DNA of 64,000 nucleotides from Orthonyx spaldingii (GCA_013397795.1 VZTJ01004103.1:703716-767715); one strand, 5' to 3'; shown: positions 20,521 to 34,563, counted from the stretch's first letter. Made by a program: numbers and translations. The notes: generated from the letters alone by a model not told the origin.

Positions 20521-23500
20521 CTCACAAAAAACATGGAAGTAATTTGTGGCATGAAAATGGCTGGTGGTGTTTGTTTCCATCAAAAGGCCATGGAGAGTAT
20601 AAGAACTGGGTGCTGGATTTTTGCACTACGGTCTGATTTGTGTCCAGCCTAAATGCTGCTGGCACAGCTTGTCTTTGCCACTCATCCTCACCGATGGTCA
20701 GCAAGATACAGACAAAGTTAGGAGTTAGGGGTTCCTGATGCCCATTTGGAGAAGCCCTGTTGTGCTGAGCCATTGGTGCCTCTGAGGCCTGGTCCTGCCC
20801 GATTTGCTCCATGTCCTGTGGTTTACTCCAGTCCCCTTGCCCACATGCACGAAGTTCTGTGACTCCAATGGGGCCCCTACGTAGCTTTTCTGTTACTCAC
20901 TCCCCTCATAAAAGCCTCCTTTTCTCCTCACCCGATGGACAAGTCTCAGAGTGTTTCCAAGACTGTTTTAGCTGTGAAGGTGGGGGGACTCATCTGTGCC
21001 ACTGTCCCTGTGCCACTGGATGAAGGGACCATGGGGGCTGTGCTCAGGCGAAGGCTGTGCTGGGTTTCACACAAAGCAGCTGTGCTGAAATACTGCATCG
21101 TTCAAACCTACACAGCTGGAAGTCCCTCATGGTCTTGGTGCAGTTTCGCAAGAGAACTCTCTTCGCCCACTGTCAGGCACCAGTTGTATTTGAAGAGGGC
21201 AGAATTGGCTGGGGTTGGTGGAGGGGCAATAGATAGCAGGTCAAGATTTCGCCTGTGCCCAGAGGGTGAATGGCTTTCCTTCCCAGTCTGGAGCTTCTGT
21301 CTGCTTCAGAACACTACAAAATCAGTCCATAAAGAGACACATCCCAAAACACAGAACTGGTCTTTGGCTCAGCTCTTGCACTTTTACTAGCTGTCATGAA
21401 ACTGAGGGCTGGATGTTGCTGCCTTTCTCAGCGCAGGAAACAGGTACAAGGCAGTTCTCCTTTACGTATTTTTTTAAGTCATAGTATGTGTTCTATTTTC
21501 TGGTTTATGTTTTGAGTAATGACTATTCAGGCTCTGGTGTTTATGAAATTGTGTCTGCACTGGAGGACAGTGGAGACCTGCAGTACGTTAGAGTCTCTTT
21601 ATTTCCTCCTTTGGAAGATATACCTAGAAAATCCATTGATTGAGTCTCCCTGTGTGGGAGCACCCCCAGGAAAAGAGGTGGAGTAACCTTCTGAGATACT
21701 GTACAAAAACTGCAGGGTTACCTGAAATGTCTAAAATGTGTTGCAGGATGTAAGTGAATTCAAGAGGGACAGGCAAACATGTAGCCTTTTGTTTTCATGT
21801 GTAAATAACACAAAGCATAGGGGTTTGGTTATTTTCCTTTTAATGGAACATTTTAGTTGAACTTCTTTGCAGTTTGCACGTGTCAATACATGAATAGATT
21901 TATACATTTGAAAGTTAAAAACATTTTTGATGGCTGCTAATATTTAGTTTCTGTCCACCTCATATAAGCTGCAGAATTCTTTTATTTATTGATCAAAAGA
22001 AGATTTAGGGATAAAGGATGCCAAGAAGTATTTGGATCCCAGCACTCCAGTAATACTATAAGGAGGAAGCACAGTTGTATACACTACCTTCAACTGCATT
22101 TCCAGGTAGTACATATTCAAGAAAACAGACACTCCTTGTTGTGTAACAGAAAACAGTGGACAAAAGACTGAGAGAGAACTGGATTGGCAGAGAGAAAAAA
22201 AAAAAAAGATGAAGGGATGGATACAAACACGAAGAGAGTTGGGATTAATCAATCCTTTGCAAGCATCGTATGTGCTCCAGAAATGCCTACTTTTTTTCCT
22301 GGGGGTGTGCGATGGCTTTGGTGTCCAGGCTGGGAAGTAGGAGAGGCAGTGCTGAGGTGGCTATAAATGCTTCTGCACAATCCAGCTGACAAAAGGAATG
22401 AGTGCAAACAAAGGTGTCAGTGCCTCACAGCTCCAGTCAAAGGTAGGGACGTGCAGCAGTCAGAGGAGCAATCATTTGTCTGCCTGGGCAGGGCCAGGAT
22501 TGCTGTCCTGGTGACTCAGCTTCCTCTGTCCTTGAGCTGCACACACCAAGCTCTGTGTGCCTGCAGGTGAGCACACCTGCCAAACATCTGTGCCAGGTGC
22601 TGCTGATATGTCTGTCAGGAAAAGAAGAGCTCTCATGAGACCTTTGCCACACATGTTGCTGCCTAGCACCTCTGTCTGGTTTCCAGAGTTTGTTCAGCTG
22701 AGTGATTTATGATGTGGAAAGAGGATAACATGTATCAAAGGGGAAAAATAGCTACTGACCTGAGGGTGTTCCTCTCAAAGCAGTTTGTGTGGCGTCTCCA
22801 ACAGGCATTGTGCTTCGATCCCATGGTAGAGTTGGGCAAAACCATGAACTGTTTCTGAAAGCCTTGGCCCTGCTCTCTGGCTGGGTTGCACCTTCCCCCT
22901 GACTCCACTGACTCCTGCCACTCAGCACTTCCCATCAGTCTGTAAAACCATTAACATTCATAACCTCTTACCTGCAGTTTGGCATTTATTGCTTGACAGA
23001 AGTTAAGAAGTGATGACCTTTGTTACAAACCTGGCTGTTTTTATCTTTCCTTTGATGCTGAGGGCTTCTCTGTACAGGGTAGAACCAGTGACTTCTCCAG
23101 GTTCAGTGAGATTTCTGCCTGCTGTTGAATTTGAGGATATTTTTGTTACTACCTTGTAATATACCTTTGGGTCCACATGGGTTTTTGAATCCCAGACATG
23201 ATGATTTCCTGCACAGAAGCACCACCAGGGTACAGCAGTACTGGCACCAAATATACTTTAAAAAGCAAGTCACATTCCCCCCAAGTTCAGAAGCAGGGGT
23301 TACAGCCTGGATGAGATACGTCCTAAGAACTTGCACTCATTTAACTAGTCTGGGAAAGAAAATGAAGTCCCCACAACTACAGCCAAGAATGCAACATATT
23401 TTGGACAAATGGACAAAAAACACCCTTGCTTTTTGGAAGTGTGGAATAAGAGTTCAAGCTTTGTTCAGATCACTTTAGCTACAAAACATGACTTTGTTGC

Positions 23501-24860
23501 ACTGGCTTTTAAAGTATCCTTGGCTTTCTGACTCTGTTTCACGCTCTGGACATTTTGCTCAAAAGCATCCCTGCTCATGCATGAATCATTCCCACTTTTT
23601 CCTTTCCCTTATGTGGCATTTTGCAGGCTTCATGTAACAATGTGAGTTATGCACAGTCCTCAAGACACCCTGATGATCAAATCCTGTAGGAACTTCCTCA
23701 GGTACTCATTTCTGTCACAACAGTATCTGGCCTTTACTCTAATAAACAGCATGATGCCCCTGGGGGAGGCCAGCTCAGCCCTGCACCTTCTACAGAAGGT
23801 CATACAAACCAAATATCCCTGCTCTGAAGAACAAGTCGGTTCTCTCTTGGTGTGGTTCACAACTTAATTTGCTGTTCCGACATGGAGAGTTGGTTCTCAG
23901 TGTCACAGTAAAGTGAATTATTTTGCAGTTTGCACTGCAGTGATAGCCTATGCTAGACACTTCTGAAACTGCTGGCTGGAGAAATGGGGCTTGCTTTGGG
24001 CCAAGACACAGGTGGGGTTTTGGTACGTGGTGTATTTCTGCTGCTTGTGTGCAAACAACTGGGCAGGGGTTTCCAACTGAAGTTCATGCTCTGGTATTCA
24101 CTGAACATCAAATTCAGAAATTAGTGAAGTAAAGTATTCAAAACAACTTTCATGCTTTTTTTCTGTGGTTACTTTTTTTGTTATTGGTTTTGCCTGGCAT
24201 AGGGGTTCTTTCTTATATTTTTCCCATTTCTTTCAAATCAGAAAGCTATATAACCTATGGATATTAGATTATTTCTTCCAAATGCTGTAGTAAGTACTGA
24301 ACAAAATGAAAGGAGAAGAATGATAGAGTTGCTCTCACCTTGGGCTGTCCAACTTCTGACTGCCCTTCAAGTAGCCTGACTAGGACTTCTACACAGAGAC
24401 ACACTCTTACTCTGTCCCTGTGCAAAACATTCTTAGGGTTAAAATGTTCAGGACTGCCTTTTACTTGTCTCATGCATTCAAGGTCAGATTATTGAAGAAT
24501 TTAAACTGCTGATAAAACAGCAGAAAATGGAGTTGCATTATATTATGTTGTCCTGAGGACATTCCATTCTCTTTGGTGTAATACTGTAATTTTTAATGGA
24601 TGGAGAATGACTTACACACCACTTATGTCTTTGTTAAGACATTCTAGTTGGAATTCAGTGTCAATGAGATTTTGTATGGGTCCTTTGCCTATATATTAAT
24701 TAAATTCAGAAATGCTATTCATTTGCACAGGGTAGGGAAAATACTTGAAGGTTTTGTTCTTTTTTTAAATGTATTTTATTATATAGCTTACCACTCTAAA
24801 TCTTGCTTTGATACTGGGATTATTGAAAATACTTCTTAAAAGGCTCTTTTTAAATCTAGC

Positions 24861-24950
24861 ACATAATAAATCTGCTTCAGTCATTTAATATATGGTGCAG
24901 TACATTATACCACAAATAAATCTGCTTCACTTAATTTATACATGGTAGGG
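24861..24950 (+). repeat. Imperfect 50-bp tandem duplication
   Basis: ATAAATCTGCTTCA is followed by a TTTAATATATGGT-like tail in the first unit and by TTAATTTATACATGGT in the second, 50 bp apart. The divergence suggests an old local duplication. Confidence 0.6.
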
Positions 24951-25105
24951 CAAATGCTTGAGCCGGGAAACTGGGATCATTTATCTAATACGACTGCCCA
25001 CTTCTGGCGACATGGAGACACTGTGCTTTCCATATCCAGTCTTTATCTTTCTGTGGAATATTCTGAGGTGTTGTATTAGTCAATAATGCATTAATAAACT
25101 CAAGC

Positions 25106-25553
25106 ACAGGAAGGACCTGTTGGAATGAGTCCAGAGGAGGGACGCTGAGTTGATCAGAGGGATGGAGCACCTTTCCTATGAGGAAAGGTTGAGAGAATTG
25201 GGTCTGTTCAGCCTGGAAAGAATAAGTCTCAGGGCTACCTAGCTGTGGCCTTCCAGTACCTGAAGAGGATGGAGAGGGTATTTTCACAAGGACATATAGT
25301 GATAGGACAAGGAATAATGGCTTTAAACTGATTTATATTAGGAAGAAATGTCTTACTGTGAGGGTGGGGAGCCACTGGAACAGGTTTCTCAGAGACATTG
25401 TGGTTGTCTCATGGCTGGAAGTGCTCAAGGCCAGGCTAGATGGGGCTTTGAGCAACCTGGCCTAGTAAAAGGTGTCCCTGCCCATGGCAGGGGAATTGGA
25501 GCTAGGTGATCTTTAAGGTCTCTTTCAACCCAGGTCATTCTGGTATTCTCTGA
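25106..25553 (+). mobile_element. CR1 LINE, 5'-truncated 3' end
   Basis: About 450 bp match the CR1 3' region in order: GACCTGTTGGAATGAGTCCA, GATGGAGCACCTTTCCTATG, TTCAGCCTGG, GTGATAGGACAAGG, ACTGGAACAGG, GCCAGGCTAGATGGGGCTTT, CCCTGCCCATGGCAGGGG and finally GATCTTTAAGGTC followed by TTTCAACCC. Heavy 5' truncation is the rule for CR1. The terminal ATTCTATGA-like repeats have decayed to CATTCTGGTATTCTCTGA. Substitutions and small deletions indicate an old copy. No reverse-transcriptase frame remains. Orientation is the same as UNC5C. Confidence 0.93.
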
Positions 25554-28500
25554 AACTGTTTAAAATGTCCCTAACAAGTGCAGCTTTGTTTCAAGGAAGG
25601 TATGAAAAAGATGCAGCAGAATGGCCAAGTTGTCTGTTGTGGTGAGCAATGGACAATACTTGGTACTGGTTTGCAATGTGGAATATTAAATGAAGTCTTC
25701 AGACAACCTGAGTCTTCAAAACATACTCCAGAACATACAGAGAGGGTACACCAGGATATACCAGCACATTTGTCTGCCTTACTCTCTTGCAGCCATTTCG
25801 TTAGTTATGTTTGCATACATACTTTAATTAATCTAATGTTTGCCAGTTTTCTTGGCATCAGCCCCGATGCAAGAAAAAACTCTGCTACTTTTTAAAAGTT
25901 CAAGCAATTCTTCATTTGTGTGTGCTGATACTCAAGGCTTTGTTGGCAAGTAAAGAGTGGCATGGAAACCAGATCTGGGCGGCAAAGCTCTCCAGTCATT
26001 TTGAGTCTCCCAGCAAAAATAATTCTGCTGTTGGCTTGCTCTCTGACTACAAAAGTATGTGCAGGCAACTTTGGCGTGTTGTGTAAACTATTTTGTATGT
26101 GGACTTGACCAATGAAAGCGTGTAATTGAGAACTGGCATGTTTCCTTCATTTTTTAAAAGACATGCTGCTAGGATTTGCTCCCTGCTTTGCATTTAGACA
26201 GCGTCCCTTGTAGCTGTCTGTTCTCACTATTTCCCAAGCATAAAAAAAAAATGAAAGCAGAAATATGTTAAAGCATGTTAAATTTGCTCCAGCATAACCT
26301 CAGTGTTTCCTTCCAACTTTTTGTTCTTCTTAGGACTATGTGAAATAATTTTCAAGAATTTTATCTCTGCCTTGCTCCCTACCTCCTTCCGCCCCTCGCT
26401 TCTTCCCAATATTCTGGGTTTAAATGTGATTATTTTTGGAGTTTCTCAAACCTTTAGTTAATTTGCATGCTTTTCACTGCCATATTTTGTTTCTGCACAT
26501 AATTTTGAAGGGTGGTCACAGCAGCAGGTTTACCTCTGGCGGTGGCCCTGCACATGAGGAGACCAGCCTATCTTAGAAAAACTCTACCCCCAAAAACCTT
26601 TTTTAAAAATTTTCTGGCTGAATTCTGCAGACTATTTTCAGAGACTGTCCCAGCAGCTATCCAAATATTTTGCTGCTTCTCTGGATGCTGTTGATAAGGT
26701 TGATGCTGTCATTAGTTGTAATGTTTTTTATCTCCCAGAGCAAACAGAGGCATTAATGTGGATTAGCGTATTTGTTGGTGCGTCACTAGCTTTAATTTCT
26801 GTGACTCCTTTGGTCATCCTCACCACTATTTTTCAGCATCTGCATAAGGTAGCGCTGAAATTATTTGTGATTCTTTAAAGTCCATTGGGTTGTGGTGTGA
26901 TTGATCATTTGTCTGAAAATTTGTATTTAAGATGTATTGCATATCTAGGGGTGTCAACAGCATACTTATGATTTACTATTTTCTAGCTCTAGGAAGCAGA
27001 AATGGCTCTTAATATTTTGTATGCCTTGCCAGGTGAAATGGTATATTGCCAGCACAAAGACTTTGGGAGGAAAGAGTGCATAAAAATTTTCCATGAAAAT
27101 AATTCTGTAAATACTGGCAAAATCAGCAAACATAGATGGATAATGCTCATTTTGGATTGTAAATAAAACTAAGAAAGAAATAAGGCCATATATAACTTGT
27201 AAAGAAGAACATGATAATTCATGTATTGTCACTACTTTATCTTCTTGCTGCTGTTTTTCAGCACCAATCAGAATTGCTCTGGTTATTTTGAAATGCACCT
27301 TTGAGTTACTGGGTTTCAGGAAACATAAATCTCAACAGCTTTGTTATCACCTTTGACTTACACTGCACATAAAAGTCAGATTTGTCTTGGGAAACAAGTT
27401 AAAAGGAACATCAGTAGTAGCCTGGGGCGGGTAAAGTTGAGAAGTTTTGTGAAGTGGGGCTGGTACCTGAAGCAGGGGGATGGTGTGAAGTAGAGGAAGG
27501 ACACGGTGGGGGTCAAGCCCTGTCTCCACAGCAGCCTGCGGAAAGCCCTCCGTTAGCATCGTCAGGGACAGGACTTCACGGTGGCGTTATCTTTTCAGAG
27601 AACACCAACGGGAAGCTACAAGTGAACCAGCCTATACAGCCAGGACTTTTTCACAACACGCTCCTGTTATTGAAAAAACCCACAACTAAAACATCTGTTT
27701 CAATGGCAGAGTACTCTGCCTTTCAGAACAGGATGGGAAGGGCCGATTTTCAGCTTGTTTGAATCTGTACTGCTGAGGGCCCAGGAGAATATCAGAGGGG
27801 AGCAGAGACAAAAGCAACTGAAACATGTTAGTGTAGCTTAGTGTAGTCTCCCAGTCTAGTTGTAGCACTTGCTGCCACTTCATTCTGCCTCTATCACCCC
27901 ATTAGACGTTTTACCTGAGCATAGAGTATTCTCTTATAATTGCAAATATTTGTTTAGAGAAAGATATCTGAACATTTAAAATCTCTCTAAGGGAGAAAAA
28001 AGAAAGGAAAACAGTAAAATCTGTGAGACTTCAAACAAAAGCTTTTCTTTCTGCAAGTGGTGGAGGAGGGGTGAAGAAAGAGGGTCAGAAGGAGAGAGTG
28101 GTTCCTTCCTGCTCAGAGTATCCAAGGGGATGATAAGCAGTGGAGGCTGTGGAGTGCTTCAGCTCTTGGGGTTAAGCACACGCCGTGTTTCTGGAGTGAC
28201 TGTCACTGGTGATGCTCAGACCCGTCGGAGAGGAGCTCAGGCTGGCTGTCTCCCCCTTGGAGAGCAAGCACAGCCAGAGCTTCCCTCTGGTATTTTATCA
28301 GTGCCTGCATGAGGAGTGCCAGCTTACACTGAGTAACAACTGGCCCGCTATCTTGCTTGAGGTTTTCTTTCCCCTTTAAACCAGGGAGAATCAGCTCTCA
28401 GAGAGTAGATAGCATGCTCTATGATTTCAACCAATGCAGTCACTAACATCTTCCAGATGTTTTATAGACCCTTGCATCAGTTTCACAATGAAATTCCTCT

Positions 28501-31500
28501 CTTTGTTGCCCATAATTTCTCTTATTTTCAGTTAAATCTGTGCTCTAATGGATACCTCCTCTATAAAATGGTGAACCACTCAATTTTAGCAGTCTGGGAC
28601 AAACATTTACTGTCTGACAGCTGTGTGTGAAGTTTGTGGGATTTTCACAAACTGGTTTCAGTAAAAACAAGATTGACTATATAAGAAACTTTTAGCTACA
28701 GAAGCTTAATGTCAAACAAGGAGTCAGGGAAATAGGTATTTTTTACGTGAGATTACACAAACCAGGATATACTTGTACATTAAAAATAAGGATAGAATTC
28801 TTACAATCCTGCCTGCCTGCTGAAGTTTGGGAATGAAAAGGGGTTGGGGATTCAGCTGTGAGTGTATGGCAAATGCTAGAATCAGTCATTTTCAAGCCCT
28901 TCACTAGGCATTAAGTCTCAAAGCTTGGAAGCAGATCTGCATGATTCAGTTGAATAAATGTGTTTGACACAGAAGACAAATATTGTACTCAGTAGAGCAA
29001 TTTTGAAGTCTAATGCTCGCCTCTCCCAACTAATTCTAAGGCTTAATTACTGAATACCAGTATCATATAATTCACAAATAATTCCCTGGCTGCCTTTTGT
29101 TCACTTGTGCCTTTAGTACTCTATTATCAAATACCAAAAGATTATCAGATAGCATGACGGGTTTGCAGATGCTCTGCAGTGCCAAAAAATATCAAAATGG
29201 AATGACTTGCCAATTCACAAAGTGGTGTTTCACTAGCTCCACAGGCTTATTATTTCACTCTTTGGTTTTCCAAGTCTGATTTACATGTGGTAATAAAACC
29301 TTCCCTTCGTAATACTATTAATCTCCCAAATTTGAGAAGCAGACAGACTGAGTTTCCCTTATCTTCATTCAAGAAAATATATGTTTTGTCTGTATATCTT
29401 ACAGCTTAGTTATCTGCCACCAGGTTACTGTAGTGCTGGGAAATAGGAGGAGAGTGAGCCTTTCTGTATGGACAGGCTTCTTCCCACATATCACAACTGC
29501 AGCTCTGTCGACTTTATGTTGCAAGTTTTTCCAGGGGGGCTCTATTTGGTCCCCTTTAACAGCTTGAGAAGATTTTTTTTTTTACGTTAGTTTCTTGAAA
29601 AGCTGAGCTTTCATATGAGATCTTTTGAGTGTCAGTTTTCGCTTAGTTGAAGTACTGTACACAAAAGGACATAAAAGCAATGTATCCAGCACTCGAAATT
29701 GCTAGAATTGATTTTTGTACCATGAATTGATCTTATTTTTAGCAATAATCATATTACATTGTTGCATCTAGAGATTTGATAGATGTGTGCAGTTTTTTCT
29801 CCCTTTAATGAAAAGGTGTCAGTCAGAAACTTTTAGCATTCCTGTGCTCAATGTCAAAAATAACACTGTGAGAAGGACTGGGATTTTCATTGTGAATATA
29901 CACTCCATCATTAGATAGAGCAATTCAAATATTTCATCCACCAAAGCAAAAGGTGTGAAAACCAAACTGCTACAAAGCCCTTGGGAAGCAATAGAATGGT
30001 TCAGATTTTGCTGGGCACTTACAGTCTCACCTGATAATTGCCCACTCTCAGGAGAGAAGTTTTCCTTTGATCTTGGAGAGGTGCACGAAGGCTTCATGGA
30101 ATGTCTTTGCTCCTGTTAGGTTTTAACACATAAATGGAAATTTTGAGTGGAAGCTCAGTTCAGCTCTGGCTCTCAAGTTTCTTGGGCCAAGCAGGTGAGT
30201 TCAGAATAGTTGTTGATTTCCAAGTTTCTGGCCTAGATCTGTTCCTAAAATGGAGTGACTTGAACCCCCCTGAAATATCACATACGGCATCCGCAAGAGA
30301 AGTAATATAATAGTAAGTGTTGCCAGCCTGCCCAACAAAGGTGGAACTTTCTCTGCCTAGAGTTTTCTCTACTGTTTGGCTTTTGGCACTGAAGGAGGTG
30401 TCAGCAGCTCCAAGTGTCACCCCAAGCATCAGCGATCAGTGAGAGCAGCAGCTTGAGACTTTCGGCACACGAGGTGCCGCCGCAGTCAGTGCTAGCAGGG
30501 CTGCAAGTTCTCTGTCACCAAATGTCAAGCCACACGCCCTTTGGAGCTGATTCAAGGCTGTTGGGTGCTAGGCATAGCTGTGACTGCACCACAGTGCCTT
30601 GCACGAGGGCACGGGGAGACGAGGTTAGAGAGTGGTAGGACTGCAGATAAAGCTGTTTGAGGCAGTTGACAAAATAAATTGCACTGTTTGTACTGTGACG
30701 TTGGGTTGGCAGCCATGGCTTTGCACAGGGGTTCAGTTTTGTTTCCCCTAGGATAGGTCTGTAGAGGACACAGGCTGTCACATAAGGAGGAGGAGTCTTC
30801 CAGGGCCCAGGCAGATGGCCACGTCCTTCCACAGTTTCTGGGAAACTACATCAGAAAAGTAGAGCTTATTGCAGCATGAAGAGCAGTGGAATTAAGGCTT
30901 CAGAAACCCCAGACACACTCCTGCCCATGTAGGGCAAGGTGAGGCGACTCAGGCTCAGGAAGAGGCACTGGGGAGCACTGGGACTGGGCTGGGGTAAGCC
31001 CAGAGCTCAAACACCAAGAGCAAGTGCTGAGTTAAGCCAGTGAGAAAGATACACTTTTAATGCTGCTGCCACAGCATAAAGTACGTCAGCGGGGTGTCTC
31101 AGAGAAGCCTTGTACTGCTCCTGACCACGTATGATCTGTCTGTGGATGAACAAAGGCTGTTGGTTTCTAGGGCTATCTATCCATTACTTCAGACACACAT
31201 GCGAGGCTTGGAGGAGAAGGATGTTAGAGCAGCAATTATGTGAGGTATTAAGGAGCCACAGCTGGCCACTTAGCCTGTCATTAACGACCATTGCTATGCT
31301 CGAGTCAGGAAACACTAGAAATCTGCCGAGGAGGCCCGAATTAGCAAAATGTGAGGACAGTTTTGAGATCAGATGTTCAAAGGATTAATTAACGTTTGGA
31401 AAAAACATCTGCTGATAGATCCATACTGAGTCTTTGAGACTTCAGCATCGGGACCACCACAGAGCAGGATGTGATCCTGGGGCTGTGGTGTGGCAGGAGC

Positions 31501-31928
31501 CGTAGCCATGTAACCTCCCCTCTACCCCAACAGCACCTGCTGCAGATGCCAGGCTGTGTTGGAAATGCTTGAGGAAAACATAGGGTCTGAGCTGGAGTTT
31601 GTAGAGATAACGTATAATTTTTGAATGCCGAGGAGTGTGCATCCACAGCAAAGCTGGAACAGTATGTTGAATCCTGCTCTTATTCGTGGTTTTGTACTTG
31701 TACCCTCCAAATGGTTTCATGCCCCTGCTTTAACATGAAGATCCTTTTTACCTTGCTACCTCCAGAAGCTGCCATGAAGCTGAGTTCATTAAGCTTTGAA
31801 GTTTTCAGCCTCAGTGGAGGCTGAAGAACCACCTGCACATAAAGCAGAGTTGAAGGAGCACAGTAGTGCTCTACTAAAGCAACACATCATGCAGGTTGAT
31901 ACTCTTACAGCACCAGTCCCTAGGGAAA
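25554..31928. other. Intronic stretch, no gene recognised
   Basis: Mostly AT-rich unique-looking sequence. Purine-rich patches occur near 28055-28110. The stretches 27520-27600 and 30420-30620 keep more CpG than their surroundings without a convincing frame or repeat match. No RNA gene or element family could be named. Confidence 0.5.
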
Positions 31929-31972
31929 NNNNNNNNNNNNNNNNNNNNNNNNNNNNNNNNNNNNNNNNNNNN
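31929..31972. other. Assembly gap (44 N)
   Basis: The N block is flanked by AGGGAAA on both sides (31922-31928 and 31973-31979). The repeated flank suggests that the two contig ends may overlap and that no unique sequence is missing. Confidence 0.95.
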
Positions 31973-31975
31973 AGG

Positions 31976-31989
31976 GAAAAAAAAAAAAA

Positions 31990-32048
<59 letters not shown>
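31976..32048. repeat. Poly(A)15-G-poly(T)57 homopolymer junction
   Basis: Fifteen A, one G and 57 T follow the gap directly. The A and T tracts are complementary and could fold back. Both tract length and the A-to-T switch are typical of sequencing or gap-filling trouble. Confidence 0.9.
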
Positions 32049-32049
<1 letters not shown>

Positions 32050-34380
32050 TGGGGAGGGAGGAGAACAGGGATTTTGCCCCTTATTTGAGAGAAAGAGAAG
32101 CATTTAAGAATGGGTACTAAGAGAGTACTTTGTTAGCAGAAGACTTCTCCAGCCACTTTCCCTCTGATTCAGTGTTATTGCAATATGTAGGACTCTTGTG
32201 GCTGTTACTGCCACATAATGCAATGAGTGACAAACACTGCTTAGCATACTGAATGGGGGCACTGTCCCTGGCTTAATCTACCTAATGCCCCCACTGCAAG
32301 ATATAAATAGATTAAGAGAGAAAATTCAATAATTTCTCCATTCTCCCACCAGAGCAATACACATTACATGTTCCTTGCCATCTAATTGCATTACATGGCA
32401 GGGATGCAATAAACATTTAATGGCAGTCACAGTCATCTGTCACTTCCCTTTAGGTTGGTAATGTTCAATATGATTTACATGCTTAATGCTGAACATTTTC
32501 AGAGGGAGGAGGGAGGAAGGTATGAGTAGCCCACATCAAAGAAGCTGTGGTTCTAGCTAAAATATTTTCTTTAATTAGTTAAGAAAAGAGAAGAAATTGA
32601 GTGCCCAGTGCTCCTGAGGTATCTTAATTAATACCTCATGAAACCAGGATGGGACATTAAAAGTCTTGGTCCTAATTTATCTCCAGTGGTACTGTAGTTT
32701 TGCACAGATATAACGCCACAAAAATGAAATGGGAGTCACATCAATGAGTTAAATGCAAATAATTGGAAGTGTTTAGGGGAAAATGCTTGACTCCCACTCT
32801 AGCTTGTTACTTAGACATTTTTGTATATCAGTACATTTCAGAGGGAGGTGCAGTGGGTGTGATGTATTTCAGAACATAGAGAATGTTGTTGATCTATACA
32901 GTGAATTTTCCATTAGCTTCTAGAGGAACAGGGTAGTTCCATCACAATAGTCTGTAAAAACAGGAATACCATGAAATATATTTTTCATGTTGAAAACTGT
33001 AATGGAAAAGCTGCAAATCCCTGTGGACACGTTAATATTAAATTATGTTCCCCCCTCCCCAGACAAGTTTGGGGGAAGATGCTCAGCCACACTTCTCGTA
33101 AAACTGCTCTGCTTTGCCTGTGCAGACTTTTACCATCTGATGGGTAACATTTTCCATCCACATCCAGTGGCAAACCCCAGCAGTTTCTAAACAGGAAGAA
33201 CAAAAGTTTTCACATACTTTTTCTTGTAGCAGCATTGAGACCTGAGCTTTTGAATACACAGGCCATTGGCTTTTTGAGCCAAGTTAAACAACTGCTTCTA
33301 AAAGTGTCCTCTTCACACCAATGTTTTTTTGAATTTACTAGAGAGGCATGAAATGTTAAAAAAAAAATCCCAGTGTAGGTTAGAAAAAAGCATAAATCAG
33401 ACACAATAGCAAATTAGAAGAACAATTATGAGAGTAGGAAGGCATGGGCTTATTCTAGACAGACCTCCAGCAAGTCATCATCTGGTGAAAACTTTCAGCC
33501 AGTGTGAATTTGAGCCAAACAGTAGCCTGCAGGTGACAGTCTCTGTAGCCCATTAGGAGTCTCCTGAGGCCTGTAATCCTGCAGCTGAGCCCATTTCTTA
33601 CTCTTTCTGAGAGCTTGTTTCACATTGAGATTTGCTTTGCTTTGCTGTGCTTATGTCTTGGAAACATATTGGGGAGGAACTGTGCTCTGCTACAGCACTG
33701 TAGCTCCCCAGCAGTTAGGCAGTTTCCCTTTTCCTGTGGATCCCTAGAAGGATTGTTCTCATGTTTTGTCTCTTAATTTTGCTTTTGTACTATTTAGAGA
33801 AAAAGAAGGGGAATGGATTTTAGTTTTCTTGTCTGTTGGAAAGTAAGAGTTGGGCTTCTTGGGATCTTTCACCAGAGGATGGGATAAGCTGAACGGAAAT
33901 CCAGCTCTGAACTACTCTGTACTAGAAAGAGCTCCTAGAAATTGCACTCAGTCAGGATGAAACACGGTGTGTGTGTGCAGAGATTCACTTATTGATAACC
34001 TCACGTCTGTAGTTTGCCAGTGAGTTACCTGCTCTACAGTGTTGCAGGCTTTTGCTAATTTGACAAGGTCGCTTCACGTGGCACCATCTGCAATGCAAAC
34101 AATTACCAAAGGTGGCAAGGCAGCTTTTCTTTTATAAATCACTAAATCATTAACTTCTGTGTCACTGAAAAAGTATCCTAGCTACTGTTTGTGTCCTTCT
34201 CAATCAATATCCCCAGACAGAGTATCCATGTCCTTTATCCCCCACAGGAATGACTAAACCTCTCCAGCAGCTCCGAATCACTCAGCTAATGGGCAGGGGA
34301 GCACAGCCCTTAATTGTCCCTGACACTAACACAGCCGCTTCTCTGCTTTGCATATCAATCCTGCACATTTCTGTCAGCGC
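32049..34380. other. Intronic stretch with a possible conserved block
   Basis: No exon or repeat is recognised. The segment about 32215-32490 has many homeodomain- and MEIS-like words (TAATTG, CTGTCA, GATTA) and little low complexity. The segment 34250-34380 just before the intronic CpG island has similar character. Confidence 0.45.
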
Positions 34381-34563
34381 AGGGGCCAATTGAGTTATGG
34401 AAATGCCCGGGCTGCTCTCCGAGCTCACCGACTCGGGTTCGTGGCACAGAGACTCGATTCTGCTGACACACCTGGGGTGCTCATACCCTGCCGAAAGCAG
34501 GCGCTTGTCGTTCAGGTGTAACGCATCCTGCAGCTGCGAACATGCGCGGTGCCAGCCCGGCGA

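Larger units (their letters stand above)
16852..25105. other. Intronic stretch, no gene recognised
   Basis: AT-rich unique-looking sequence with A runs at 17600-17612 and near 22195. It holds an open frame of 188 codons (17770-18336) and one of 151 codons (20935-21390), neither resembling a known protein. A MIR-like fragment may lie near 20431-20520, and a 50-bp-spaced duplication at 24861-24950. Confidence 0.5.

Noticed and set aside
20935..21390. 151-codon open frame
   Set aside because: Locally higher GC makes such a length plausible by chance; no domain, no splice context and no repeat-protein likeness.
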